A DNA stretch of 37,479 nucleotides from an uncultured Eubacteriales bacterium (GTDB taxonomy: Bacteria; Bacillota; Clostridia; Christensenellales; UBA1242). Numbering within the stretch: position 1 is the stretch's first letter; each line of letters opens with the position of its first letter. The notes beneath the pieces are model-generated. The model searched no databases. It was not told the DNA's origin and saw nothing but the letters and a program-made list of their open reading frames with translations. The translations under genes and the position numbers were made by a program. Positions 1 through 7,084 of this stretch are shown one piece after another. The stretch is from positions 1-37,479 of the forward strand of contig CARTDZ010000007.1 of NCBI GenBank assembly GCA_949067325.1, given 5' to 3'.

Positions 1-59
1 CCACTAATATTGACGAGGGTAAGTGTTCGTATTTAAAATGCCTCGCCCCGCCAAGAATT
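1..59. other. Window edge, no gene seen
   Basis: I find no convincing coding frame. The stretch probably belongs to the 3' end or trailer of a gene outside the window, because a terminator follows it at once. A weak CGAGG/CCTCG pairing (about 14-18 with 41-45) is visible but not diagnostic. Confidence 0.3.
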
Positions 60-93
60 TGACAAGCTTCGACAATGAAACTTGTCATTTTTT
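60..93 (+). terminator. Rho-independent terminator of an upstream gene
   Basis: The arms TGACAAG (60-66) and CTTGTCA (81-87) are perfectly complementary and are followed by six T. It lies just before the ribosome binding site of the acetyltransferase gene, so it probably ends a plus-strand transcript that enters the window from the left. Confidence 0.6.
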
Positions 94-109
94 AAAGGAG
101 AGCTTATAA

Positions 110-550
110 ATGATTGAAATAAAAAAATTTAATATGACTGACGCGAAATTTATTCAAAAAAATCTTTCAGAATGGTTTGTCAAAATAGAACCAACGTTAA
201 GCAATATAAAACAGTGCATTAAGAAATGGAAGAATTCTCTTGTTTTTTGCATAGTTTATAATAAAATTCCAGTTGGCATTATTTCTCTTGGTGAAAGAGA
301 AGAAAAAACACTTGTTTTTGGAATTAGGATTATTGAAGAATACCGCAACAAAGGCATTGGAACGGAAGCATTTAAACTTGCTTGTTCTATTGCAAAAGAA
401 CAAGGTTACAAGCGCGTTATTTCTTCATGTGCAAAAACCAATTTGGCAAGCAAAAGAATGCATGAAAAGTTGGATTTTGATCTTCTAAAACTGGAAACCA
501 ATCCAGCCGGCTATGAAATGTATCGTTGGGCAATGGATTTAGAATTATAA
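110..550 (+). CDS. GNAT-family N-acetyltransferase
   Basis: A 146-residue single-domain protein that should transfer an acetyl group from acetyl-CoA to an unidentified amine. The acetyl-CoA binding motif A is visible around residues 75-95: a beta strand (VFGIRII), then EEYRNKGIG matching the Q/R-x-x-G-x-G/A signature, then a helix (TEAFKLACSIAKEQG). Motif B follows (NLASKRMHEKLDF), with the usual N-x-x-S-x-R-x-x-E/x-K-x-G/D-F pattern. The start is supported by AAAGGAG about eight bases upstream of ATG. It is preceded by a terminator and followed by a decayed region, so it looks monocistronic. It may be a ribosomal-protein (RimJ/RimL-like) or small-molecule acetyltransferase; the sequence does not show which. 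Confidence 0.85.
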   Translation: MIEIKKFNMTDAKFIQKNLSEWFVKIEPTLSNIKQCIKKWKNSLVFCIVYNKIPVGIISLGEREEKTLVFGIRIIEEYRNKGIGTEAFKLACSIAKEQGYKRVISSCAKTNLASKRMHEKLDFDLLKLETNPAGYEMYRWAMDLEL

Positions 551-740
551 TTTTATATAATAAAATCAATTTTAATCAGGAAATAATATGATGAAAGAAA
601 AAAACTTGTTTCAAATTCTTTTTACTGATTTAAGTTCTCGCCATTCATAAAAACTCCAATGTGGGCTGCAAAGATATTTTTTGTCGTTGTAGGCCTTGCT
701 CCACCAAAAGGTGCTGAAACACATGATCCAAATTCCTTGA

Positions 741-896
741 TTTGCTTCAAAACTTTTAAAACTAAAAAACTTCAGCATGGAAAGATGGGACGGAGTAGAG
801 AAGGTCTGCCTGCTTAACGCCAGCGATGTCGACGCTATTATCACCTACAGCAAAGAAATGTTTAAGGAAAAAAGAAGAAAAAAGAAGAACGCATAA
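741..896 (+). pseudogene. Possible remnant of a gene 3' end
   Basis: After a stop at 738-740 there is an open frame that ends MERWDGVEKVCLLNASDVD... and a lysine/arginine-rich tail, with its TAA (894-896) inside a terminator hairpin. Several real genes here end that way, which is why I list it. The stretch 551-740 holds a short peptide start (588-650, MMKEKNLFQ..., with an AGGAAA upstream) that stops after 21 codons, then nothing convincing. The simplest reading is a broken or deleted gene with only its ends recognisable. I recognise no family. An ATG at 777 has no clear ribosome binding site, so a genuine 39-residue protein is less likely. Confidence 0.3.
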
Positions 897-911
897 GCTT
901 TGCGTTTTTTT
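888..911. terminator. Terminator between the remnant and xre
   Basis: AACGCA (888-893) pairs with TGCGTT (901-906), followed by a T run to 911. The complement is also T-rich, so it may serve the convergent minus-strand xre gene, whose stop is at 913-915. Confidence 0.6.
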
Positions 912-912
912 G

Positions 913-1128
913 TTATATTTCAAAATCGAAAACATCGTTTGGTGTAATATTTAAAAGTTTGCAAATGTCCCACAGCTGCTGATAGTTAAGTTCAAACACA
1001 CCATTTTCAAAGCGACTATACTGTTGTTGTGTCATATGAAAAACATCAGCCACCTGTTTTTGTGTCAGTCCTTTGAACTTTCTAGCTTCCTTCAAATTTT
1101 GTCCTATTTTTTTAGCTATGTTATTCAT
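913..1128 (-). CDS. Small Xre/Cro-type DNA-binding regulator
   Basis: A 71-residue protein that is essentially one HTH-XRE domain: IGQNLKEARKFKGLTQKQVADVF is helices 1-2, MTQQQYSRFENG the recognition helix with the typical S-x-x-E-x-G ending, then YQQLWDICKLLNITPNDVF. It lacks any sensor domain, so it is probably a simple repressor. It is divergent from the zinc-ribbon gene at 1237, with a 19-bp inverted repeat inside that gene's promoter. There is no Shine-Dalgarno: TATAAA (1135-1140 on the complement, preceded by TGA, an extended -10) lies only six bases from the ATG, so the mRNA is probably leaderless. Autoregulation and control of the divergent gene are inferences. Confidence 0.85.
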   Translation of the reverse strand: MNNIAKKIGQNLKEARKFKGLTQKQVADVFHMTQQQYSRFENGVFELNYQQLWDICKLLNITPNDVFDFEI

Positions 1129-1134
1129 ATATAT

Positions 1135-1143
1135 TTTATATCA
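1135..1143 (-). promoter_or_regulatory. Extended -10 promoter of xre, start-proximal
   Basis: On the complement this reads TGATATAAA, an extended -10 (TGn plus TATAAA). The ATG follows after six bases, which places the expected transcription start on the initiation codon. No good -35 is visible. Confidence 0.5.
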
Positions 1144-1161
1144 TAAAGTGGTGTAAAACAC

Positions 1162-1190
1162 TTGACATACATCATTTTATGATGTATAAT
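1162..1190 (+). promoter_or_regulatory. Promoter with embedded operator for the zinc-ribbon gene
   Basis: TTGACA (1162-1167) and TATAAT (1185-1190) are both perfect sigma-A hexamers at the ideal 17-bp spacing. The spacer and first bases of the -10 form the inverted repeat TACATCATTTTATGATGTA (1168-1186; 8-bp arms, 3-bp centre). A dimeric repressor bound there would block RNA polymerase; the Xre protein encoded next door is the obvious candidate. A second, weaker symmetric element (AAGTG...CACTT, 1146-1163) lies just upstream, towards xre. Confidence 0.8.
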
Positions 1191-1236
1191 TCTATAAACT
1201 TAGTCATGAGTTGAATTTAAATTTTAGGAGGATAAA

Positions 1237-1479
1237 ATGTTTTGTCATAAATGCGGCAAAGAAATCGATAATGACGCAGTAGTCTGCGTTTATTGCGGAG
1301 TAGAAACTAAAAACATGACCAATAAAAATACCCCAATAAACATTGTAAATCAAAGCAGCTCGTCTGCATCTTCGTCAGCGACATCAAAAGTTGTTGTAAG
1401 GCGTCATAGTTTATTTTTCGACTTGATAATGATTTGCCTTACTGGCGGTTTGTGGATATTTTGGATGTTAATTAGATGA
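1237..1479 (+). CDS. Zinc-ribbon protein with C-terminal membrane anchor
   Basis: An 80-residue protein. Residues 3-21 form a zinc ribbon (CHKCG...CVYCG), followed by a Ser/Ala-rich linker (about residues 39-50) and a single C-terminal hydrophobic helix (LFFDLIMICLTGGLWIFWMLI, residues 59-79) that ends at the C-terminus, giving a tail-anchored topology with the zinc ribbon in the cytoplasm. AGGAGG sits at normal distance before the ATG. It has a strong promoter with an operator-like palindrome and is divergent from the Xre gene. Zinc-ribbon/TM proteins of this layout are common in Bacillota and mostly uncharacterised; I cannot assign a role. Confidence 0.8.
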   Translation: MFCHKCGKEIDNDAVVCVYCGVETKNMTNKNTPINIVNQSSSSASSSATSKVVVRRHSLFFDLIMICLTGGLWIFWMLIR

Positions 1480-1499
1480 AAAAGAGGACAGCATGCTTT

Positions 1500-2294
1500 T
1501 TACGCCCTTTTGCTTGTTTTCTTTTTAGGTTTTGCGGCCTGAACATTTTTTAGGCTTTTTTGAAGTGCGTCCATAAGATTGATTATCTTGGTTTCAGACC
1601 TCTCTTTTGGTGCAACAATTGCTTTGCCAGCAATTTTTTGCTCGATCGCTTTTTGTACTTTTTCGCGATATTCATCACGATACTTTTGCGGCTCAAAATG
1701 GCCAGACATTGATGAGATAATATCTTTTGCCAGCTTCATCTCTTTGGCAGTGCCTTCAATCTTAACTTCTTTGGCAGGGTTTTGAGTAACTTCTTCAAAA
1801 AAGAAAAGCGTGTTTAAAAGCATCTGCCCTTCTTTTGCCCTTATCATGATAAGGGTTTCTTTTGTGCCCAAAACAGCTTTTGCTATGCCCGCCTTGCCAG
1901 CCTCTTCCATAGCTTTAAGCAGCACATAAAAAGCTTTTTCAGCGCCTGTAGGCACGACATAATAAGGCCTATCAAAATATAGCGGATCTATTTCTTCAAG
2001 GTCTACAAATTCTTCAATTGTGATATTTTTGTCTTTCTTTGACTTTATTTTTTCAAAATCATCTTCTTCAAATATAACATACTTGCCGTCTTCATATTCA
2101 AAACCTTTTACTATATCCGCTTGTTTCACTTCTCGTTCTTCACAATCGACGCAGGTTTTTTTGTATTTAACACGGCTCATTGTTTTTTTATCGATCATAT
2201 TAAAACCTATGTCATTATTTTTTATTGTACTATGCAATGTTATAGGAATATAAACCAGCCCAAAACTTAAGCTGCCCTTGTATGAATAAGCCAT
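1500..2294 (-). CDS. ku: Ku, non-homologous end-joining DNA-end binding protein
   Basis: Bacterial Ku is a ring-shaped homodimer that threads onto double-strand break ends and recruits the ligase LigD. The start MAYSYKGSLSFGLVYIPI is the family's characteristic N-terminus and is preceded by GAGGTG, so I use 2294; an in-frame start 21 codons upstream would add a non-family extension. The protein is 264 residues, normal for the family, with the core beta-barrel (DPLYFDRPYYVVP) around residues 106-118, GQMLLNTLFFFEEV and MSGHFEPQKYRDEY in the usual order, and a short lysine-rich C-terminal tail (KPKKKTSKR) as seen in Ku proteins that bind or slide on DNA. No ligD gene is in the window. It converges with the zinc-ribbon gene 20 bp away. 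Confidence 0.95.
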   Translation of the reverse strand: MAYSYKGSLSFGLVYIPITLHSTIKNNDIGFNMIDKKTMSRVKYKKTCVDCEEREVKQADIVKGFEYEDGKYVIFEEDDFEKIKSKKDKNITIEEFVDLEEIDPLYFDRPYYVVPTGAEKAFYVLLKAMEEAGKAGIAKAVLGTKETLIMIRAKEGQMLLNTLFFFEEVTQNPAKEVKIEGTAKEMKLAKDIISSMSGHFEPQKYRDEYREKVQKAIEQKIAGKAIVAPKERSETKIINLMDALQKSLKNVQAAKPKKKTSKRA

Positions 2295-2433
2295 TTTCAC
2301 CTCACTTTGATTGAAAAAATTATAACCTCTTTCAAAATATTTTATTCTAAAAAACAACTATCTTTTTAGGCTTTATTGCGGCTAAAAAACTTTGTACAAA
2401 ACAGAATTTTACAACAATTATAATTAATCTTTT

Positions 2434-2459
2434 GTTTTATCAAATATTTTTGCTATACT
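2434..2459 (+). promoter_or_regulatory. Extended -10 promoter of the Ca2+-ATPase gene, probably leaderless
   Basis: TGCTATACT (2451-2459) is a good extended -10; a weak -35 (TTGTTT) lies about 16 bp upstream. The first ATG (2462) is two bases after the -10 and the second in-frame ATG (2468) eight bases after. No Shine-Dalgarno is present, so the transcript probably begins at or next to the second ATG. Confidence 0.5.
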
Positions 2460-2461
2460 AA

Positions 2462-5215
2462 ATGCAAATGGAAAAAAGTTTCTCTCACGCAATTGAAGAA
2501 GTTTTTAAAGAAGTTGAAAGTTCAACTTCTGGTCTTTCTTATATAGAAGCCAAAAAACGACTTGAGCATGACGGTAAAAATGAACTTGTTGGCAAAAAGA
2601 AGAAAAGCGGGCTTGTAAAATTTTTAAGTCAATTCAAAGACATTCTTATTCTTGTGCTGCTCGCAAGTTGTGTCATAAGTATTGTTATGGGCGCAACTAA
2701 GGGCAATTATGAAGAATTTATAGACGCTGGAATAATTTTGCTTGTGGTTTTGTTTAACGCCATTGTTGGATATTTGCAAGAGAGGAACTCTGAACGAGCA
2801 ATGAATTCGCTCAAAAACATGACAAAACCCTATTGCACTGTAACTAGGCAAGGTCGAACATTCAAAGTCAAATCAGAAGAAATCGTTGTGGGCGATATAA
2901 TTGTTTTGGAAGCTGGCGACATCGTGCCAGCAGACCTAAGGCTGACTGAGAGCAATAGTCTCAAGATAGAAGAAAGTGCCTTGACAGGCGAAAGCATTGC
3001 CGTTGAAAAAGATGCTGGCTTGGTGCTTGGCGAAGAAACATTGCTTGGCGATCGAGCAAACATGGCATTTATGGGCAGCGTTGTATCTTATGGCCGAGGA
3101 ATGGGCGTTGTGGTCGCTACGGGCATGAATACTGAAATTGGCAAGATTGCCTCAGCATTAACTGAAATCAAGGATTCAGTCACACCTCTCACCAAAAGAA
3201 TTAAGTCAACCAGTATCATAATCACTGCCGTAGTCGCGGTTGTCAGCATTGCAGTTTTCGTTGTGGGCATTTTGACTGGCGGAGAGATTTTGTCTTCCTT
3301 CTCAATGGCAATAGCCTTGGCTGTGTGTGCAATACCTGAAGGCCTGCCCGCTTGCAATACCGTCACAATGTCAATGGGCGTCAAACGTATGAGCCAGCAA
3401 AGGGCTATTGTTAAAAGTTTGCCAGCAGTTGAAACTTTGGGCAGCACTGAAGTGATCTGCTCTGACAAAACAGGAACCCTCACCTTGAATAAAATGACAG
3501 TCAAAGATATCTTTTATCTTGGCGGCAAGCTCGCACAGCTGCGTGAATATGTTGAAGAAGCTGTCAAAGCTCCGTCAGAAAACTTCATCATGCTGGAAGA
3601 GGCAAAAAAGGAAGTTGAAACCTTTGCAGACGACCGAAATTTTGTTGAAATAATGAATTGTATGCTTTTATGCAATGATGCCAAAGCTAAATTTGAAGAT
3701 GGCAAACTTGAATCTATTGGCGACCCTACAGAAATCGCTCTTGTACATTTTGGCTACCAGCTTGGTCTCAACAAAGAAAACTTGGAAGGCAGCTTTAAAC
3801 GCAAAAACGAGATACCTTTTGACAGCGATCGCAAACTTATGACCACCTTTAATGACGTCAACGATAAAATTGCCGCCTACACAAAAGGCGCTGTTGACAG
3901 CCTTCTTGCTAGATGCAGTCGCATACTTGACGATGGCAAGATAAGACGCATGACAGAGAATGATCGAACGTTGATTTTAACCAAAAACTCAGAATTTGCA
4001 AACAAAGCATACAGAAACCTTGCTTTTGCATTTAAATATGTAGATAGAATAGGAAAGCCAACAAGCGAAAATACTGAAACGGACCTTATCTTTCTCGGTC
4101 TAGTTGGCATGATCGACCCGCCAAGAGAGGAAGTAAAAGACTCAATCAAAACTTGCAAACAAGCAGGCATTTCTACAATCATGATCACTGGCGATCACCG
4201 CGACACAGCCTTTGCTATAGCAAAAGAACTTGGCATTTGTCAAGACCCACAAAAAGTCATCACAGGCAAAGAGCTTAATGAAATACCCGATGATAAATTT
4301 GTGTCTATTGTAAACAATTATCAAGTATATGCAAGAGTCAGCCCAGAACATAAGGTTAAAATCGTAAAAGCACTCAAGGCAAACAACAAAATTGTAGCCA
4401 TGACAGGCGATGGAGTAAATGACGCACCCAGCATTAAGGCTGCTGACATAGGCGTAGGCATGGGTATAACTGGAACAGACGTCACAAAAGAAGCTGCTGA
4501 TATGATCTTGACTGATGACAATTTTGCCACCATTGTAGGAGCAGTTAAAGAAGGCCGCCACACCTTCAACACGATTATAAAAATCCTCATGTTCCTGCTA
4601 GGAACTTCGATAGCTGAACTTTTTACTTTGTCAATCATACTTCTTGTCTTTAGAGACGACAATTTCTTTAAGCCCGCACTACTACTATGGATAAACTTTG
4701 TCTCTGACACATTTGTAGCACTTGCTCTGGGTTTTGAAAAGCCTGAAAAAGACATCATGAAACGAAAACCTATAAAAAATAAAGGCAACCTATTCAAAGG
4801 CAATGTAGGAATAAACATCTTTGCCTCATCACTTTTTGTTTCAGCGTTTCTTATCACACTTTATTGCGTGACAACCCTCGTGCTTGGGCTTAGCTCAGCT
4901 GAAGTGACAACAATTTGCTTTTTGTATCTCTGTTTTGTAGAACTTTTCCATTCTTTCAATTTGAAAAGCGAAACACACTCACTTTTCAGCAAAAATCCTT
5001 TTGATAACAAACTTTTGAATTGGAGCTTTCTCGCATCTGCTTTTCTGACCGTGCTTTTGGTGATCGTGCCAATAACACCACTCCAAAACGCTATGGGGCT
5101 GACCATGATAAACTGGTGGCAGTGGCTGCTTGCAATTCTGCCAGCCTTGCTAGTAATACCATATTTTGAACTTGTAAAGCTCTTTATGAGGATATCACAA
5201 AAAAAGAAAAAATAA
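2462..5215 (+). CDS. Calcium-transporting P-type ATPase (P2A/SERCA-like)
   Basis: A 917-residue cation pump expected to export Ca2+ across the cytoplasmic membrane. Visible in order: N-terminal cation-ATPase domain, M1-M2, the actuator-domain TGES loop (LTGES), PEGLP in M4 (residues 292-296), the phosphorylated aspartate D335 in DKTGTLT, nucleotide-domain KGA motif, MITGDH, TGDGVNDAPSIK, and C-terminal membrane helices with NFVSD in M6 (745-749) where SERCA pumps have N-x-x-T-D. The M4 glutamate and M6 N/D support Ca2+ (or Mn2+) binding. The ATG at 2468 (MEKSF) is a plausible alternative start. It is monocistronic and ends in a terminator overlapping its stop. A second pump of the family is at 21184. 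Confidence 0.92.
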   Translation: MQMEKSFSHAIEEVFKEVESSTSGLSYIEAKKRLEHDGKNELVGKKKKSGLVKFLSQFKDILILVLLASCVISIVMGATKGNYEEFIDAGIILLVVLFNAIVGYLQERNSERAMNSLKNMTKPYCTVTRQGRTFKVKSEEIVVGDIIVLEAGDIVPADLRLTESNSLKIEESALTGESIAVEKDAGLVLGEETLLGDRANMAFMGSVVSYGRGMGVVVATGMNTEIGKIASALTEIKDSVTPLTKRIKSTSIIITAVVAVVSIAVFVVGILTGGEILSSFSMAIALAVCAIPEGLPACNTVTMSMGVKRMSQQRAIVKSLPAVETLGSTEVICSDKTGTLTLNKMTVKDIFYLGGKLAQLREYVEEAVKAPSENFIMLEEAKKEVETFADDRNFVEIMNCMLLCNDAKAKFEDGKLESIGDPTEIALVHFGYQLGLNKENLEGSFKRKNEIPFDSDRKLMTTFNDVNDKIAAYTKGAVDSLLARCSRILDDGKIRRMTENDRTLILTKNSEFANKAYRNLAFAFKYVDRIGKPTSENTETDLIFLGLVGMIDPPREEVKDSIKTCKQAGISTIMITGDHRDTAFAIAKELGICQDPQKVITGKELNEIPDDKFVSIVNNYQVYARVSPEHKVKIVKALKANNKIVAMTGDGVNDAPSIKAADIGVGMGITGTDVTKEAADMILTDDNFATIVGAVKEGRHTFNTIIKILMFLLGTSIAELFTLSIILLVFRDDNFFKPALLLWINFVSDTFVALALGFEKPEKDIMKRKPIKNKGNLFKGNVGINIFASSLFVSAFLITLYCVTTLVLGLSSAEVTTICFLYLCFVELFHSFNLKSETHSLFSKNPFDNKLLNWSFLASAFLTVLLVIVPITPLQNAMGLTMINWWQWLLAILPALLVIPYFELVKLFMRISQKKKK

Positions 5216-5242
5216 CGCATTCCGTTTTGCGTTATTTTTATT
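5211..5242. terminator. Bidirectional terminator
   Basis: The nine-bp stem AATAACGCA (5211-5219)/TGCGTTATT (5228-5236) has a T run after it and an A-rich run before it. It overlaps the ATPase stop codon and lies between two convergent genes, so it can end both transcripts. Confidence 0.85.
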
Positions 5243-5243
5243 A

Positions 5244-6260
5244 TTATCTTACTGCAAGATTATAATTTGATAATCCGCAAATTTCCTCGCCAAACCATTC
5301 TGGCGGCGTAAAGTTGTTCATTTCCTCGCGACTATTGAACTCAACTTCAACAGTTTTTAAAACCTTTGGAAAATGAAAGATATCAACATCGCAGGTTTTT
5401 GCATTTTTCATAGGAACAACATATCGACTTTTAATTATTGTTGCACCCTTTTTATATTTCAAAAGTTTGCGATAAGTTTCAAAACTAATTTCACTTTCAA
5501 ATTCCTTTCGCTCCTTTCCAGTGCCCTGTTTATCAGTGAAATAAAACTTTTCGCCCTTTTCGCCATCAATTTGCCTTACTCTTTTTTCATCTTGTCCAAG
5601 TTCTATATAATTTTGCACTATCATTTTAGGCTTTGCGAGTGACAGCACGCTTTCGTCTTTCAGCAAAAATTTTCGTTCAAGCTCTTCTTCGACTTGTTTT
5701 TCCATCTGATAAATTTTTAAAAAATTTGCAAGAGCTTTTGCCATTTTTTCCGCCAAAGCTTTCGCACCTTCAAGGTTACGACCAACTACTTCTTTATATT
5801 CGATGTTATGTTCTTTTAAAATTTTGCGAAGCGTCTTGTCAATTTGCATACTTTCTTCTTCAGTTTGTGTTCTTCCTGCTTGCTCATAAGGAAAATTTCT
5901 TGTCATATACAAATTGATATTGTCAAAACGATTATAGGCTTGTAGAACAACATTATCAAAGCTTTTATCAAAAACAAAGCTACTGATTCTATTGTAATAA
6001 ATACTTAAAGGAATTGGACTGTCGGTGATTATAAGTTGAACTTGGCCATCAAGCCTATGAAAGTTTTGAAAATGGTTGCCAAAAATATATGGTTGATTTG
6101 ACAGCGCAATCATGTTTTTCTCCCACGCAAGCCCTTTGGCGAACTCATCAAATTTTTCGCACGAGATTCCCAAAAGTTTGCAGTATGCGAATAACAAATC
6201 CGCAAAAGTAGATTTGCCAGATCCTGGCGCTCCAAATAAATTTAACACAAAAGTTTTCAT
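5244..6260 (-). CDS. P-loop (AAA_28-like) kinase/NTPase fused to a CYTH domain
   Basis: A 338-residue two-domain protein. Residues 1 to about 180 form a P-loop NTPase with Walker A GAPGSGKS (10-17), a Walker-B-like strand ending in D80 (LIITDSP) and an arginine-containing lid region (NFPYEQAGRTQTEEE), resembling the AAA_28 group that includes the ribosylnicotinamide kinase part of NadR. Residues about 190-338 form a CYTH triphosphate-tunnel domain: EEELERKF (191-198) matches the family's ExExK signature, followed by strands rich in R/K and acidic residues. CYTH domains bind or hydrolyse triphosphates with metal. The P-loop plus CYTH order recalls the eukaryotic TTD14 family; this is from memory and unproven here. 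It is co-transcribed with the NrtR-like gene eight bp upstream (AGGAGG before ATG), so a link to NAD or nucleotide metabolism is a reasonable guess. Confidence 0.7.
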   Translation of the reverse strand: MKTFVLNLFGAPGSGKSTFADLLFAYCKLLGISCEKFDEFAKGLAWEKNMIALSNQPYIFGNHFQNFHRLDGQVQLIITDSPIPLSIYYNRISSFVFDKSFDNVVLQAYNRFDNINLYMTRNFPYEQAGRTQTEEESMQIDKTLRKILKEHNIEYKEVVGRNLEGAKALAEKMAKALANFLKIYQMEKQVEEELERKFLLKDESVLSLAKPKMIVQNYIELGQDEKRVRQIDGEKGEKFYFTDKQGTGKERKEFESEISFETYRKLLKYKKGATIIKSRYVVPMKNAKTCDVDIFHFPKVLKTVEVEFNSREEMNNFTPPEWFGEEICGLSNYNLAVR

Positions 6261-6268
6261 TATTCCTC

Positions 6269-6916
6269 CTATACAAATTTGTAAAATTTTGCTTTTTTCT
6301 TGCCTGTGACATCTTCCTCAAGACCTGTTGGAACAATTAAGTTTTCAGCAAGCATTTTTTTACGAAAATTTCTTCTATCAATTGCTTTGCCAAGAATTGC
6401 ACAATAAGCTTTATGTAACTCTGGCAAAGTGAAATTTTGAGTAAAAAGCTCTTTTAAAATATCAGTGTCAAAAATAAGTTCTTTGAGTTTTTCTATTGCC
6501 GCTTCTACAATTTCATTGTGGTCGTAAGCAAGCAAAGGAATACGATCAATGTCAAACCAGTCAGCGTCTTTCGTCTTGGTCGTCTTCTTCAAAATTTCAA
6601 CGCGATCGCAGTCGATAACTCCAATATAGCCCACACCGAGCATACGCATCAAACTGCAACGGTCTGGCTTTGAAAATAAGTCGAAAAATGTGAGCTTGAG
6701 ATTTTTTAATCCCGTCTTTTCTTTGACTTCTCTTTTCATAGCAGTCATGACATCTTCCGTTCGATAGCACGCCCCGCCTACCAAACTCCAACGATCTTTA
6801 AAAGGCTCGTTGTCACGCTTTATCAGAAGCACCTTGAACTTGCCATCTTTTACTGTGAAAATCGAAGCGATAACATGAATGCCCTGATTTTTGTATAGTG
6901 GATTGTTAATTTGCAT
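6269..6916 (-). CDS. NrtR-like Nudix-winged helix regulator
   Basis: A 215-residue protein with an N-terminal Nudix fold and a C-terminal winged helix (FTLPELHKAYCAILGKAIDR..., residues about 150-215) typical of NrtR-type repressors that sense ADP-ribose or related NAD metabolites. The Nudix box (residues 48-70) has the spacing G-x5-E-x7-REV-x-E but carries K67 where catalytic enzymes have the second glutamate of REUxEE. A weakened box is typical of NrtR proteins that bind but do not hydrolyse the ligand. It is the first gene of a two-gene operon with the P-loop/CYTH gene. The start is supported by GGAGGAAGGT just before ATG. A perfect 19-bp inverted repeat in its promoter suggests autoregulation. 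Residual hydrolase activity cannot be excluded. Confidence 0.78.
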   Translation of the reverse strand: MQINNPLYKNQGIHVIASIFTVKDGKFKVLLIKRDNEPFKDRWSLVGGACYRTEDVMTAMKREVKEKTGLKNLKLTFFDLFSKPDRCSLMRMLGVGYIGVIDCDRVEILKKTTKTKDADWFDIDRIPLLAYDHNEIVEAAIEKLKELIFDTDILKELFTQNFTLPELHKAYCAILGKAIDRRNFRKKMLAENLIVPTGLEEDVTGKKKAKFYKFV

Positions 6917-6937
6917 ACCTTCCTCCTCACATTTTAT

Positions 6938-6966
6938 ATTATGCGTATTTTTTACGCATTTGTCAA
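6938..6966 (-). promoter_or_regulatory. Promoter and operator of the NrtR-like operon
   Basis: On the complement, TTGACA (6961-6966) and CATAAT (6938-6943) are 17 bp apart. The spacer and part of the -10 are the inverted repeat ATGCGTATTTTTTACGCAT (6941-6959), with perfect 7-bp arms around five T. This is where a dimeric winged-helix repressor would sit; the first gene of the operon encodes one. Confidence 0.75.
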
Positions 6967-6991
6967 CTAAAATTCATAATAAATTAAAAAA

Positions 6992-7027
6992 AATAACACG
7001 CTTTATTTCAAGTGTGTTATTTTTTAT
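6992..7027 (-). terminator. Terminator after the 150-aa two-TM gene
   Basis: A 12-bp stem (6992-7003 with 7010-7021, one G-U pair) with a six-base loop and T-rich flank on the complement. It separates the two-TM gene from the NrtR promoter and could work in both directions. Confidence 0.8.
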
Positions 7028-7084
7028 AGAACAATCTTAACTTGGTTTTTAAAATGATATGTTTTGTATTTTTTAATGGCAACT

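Noticed and set aside
611..844. Minus-strand open frame of 77 codons rich in Trp and Cys
   Set aside because: Starts at GTG without a ribosome binding site and has unusual composition; it overlaps the decayed plus-strand stretch. Probably chance.
2295..2357. Longer Ku start at 2357
   Set aside because: The extension is not family-like, and GAGGTG precedes the ATG at 2294, where Ku proteins begin (MAYSYKGSL).
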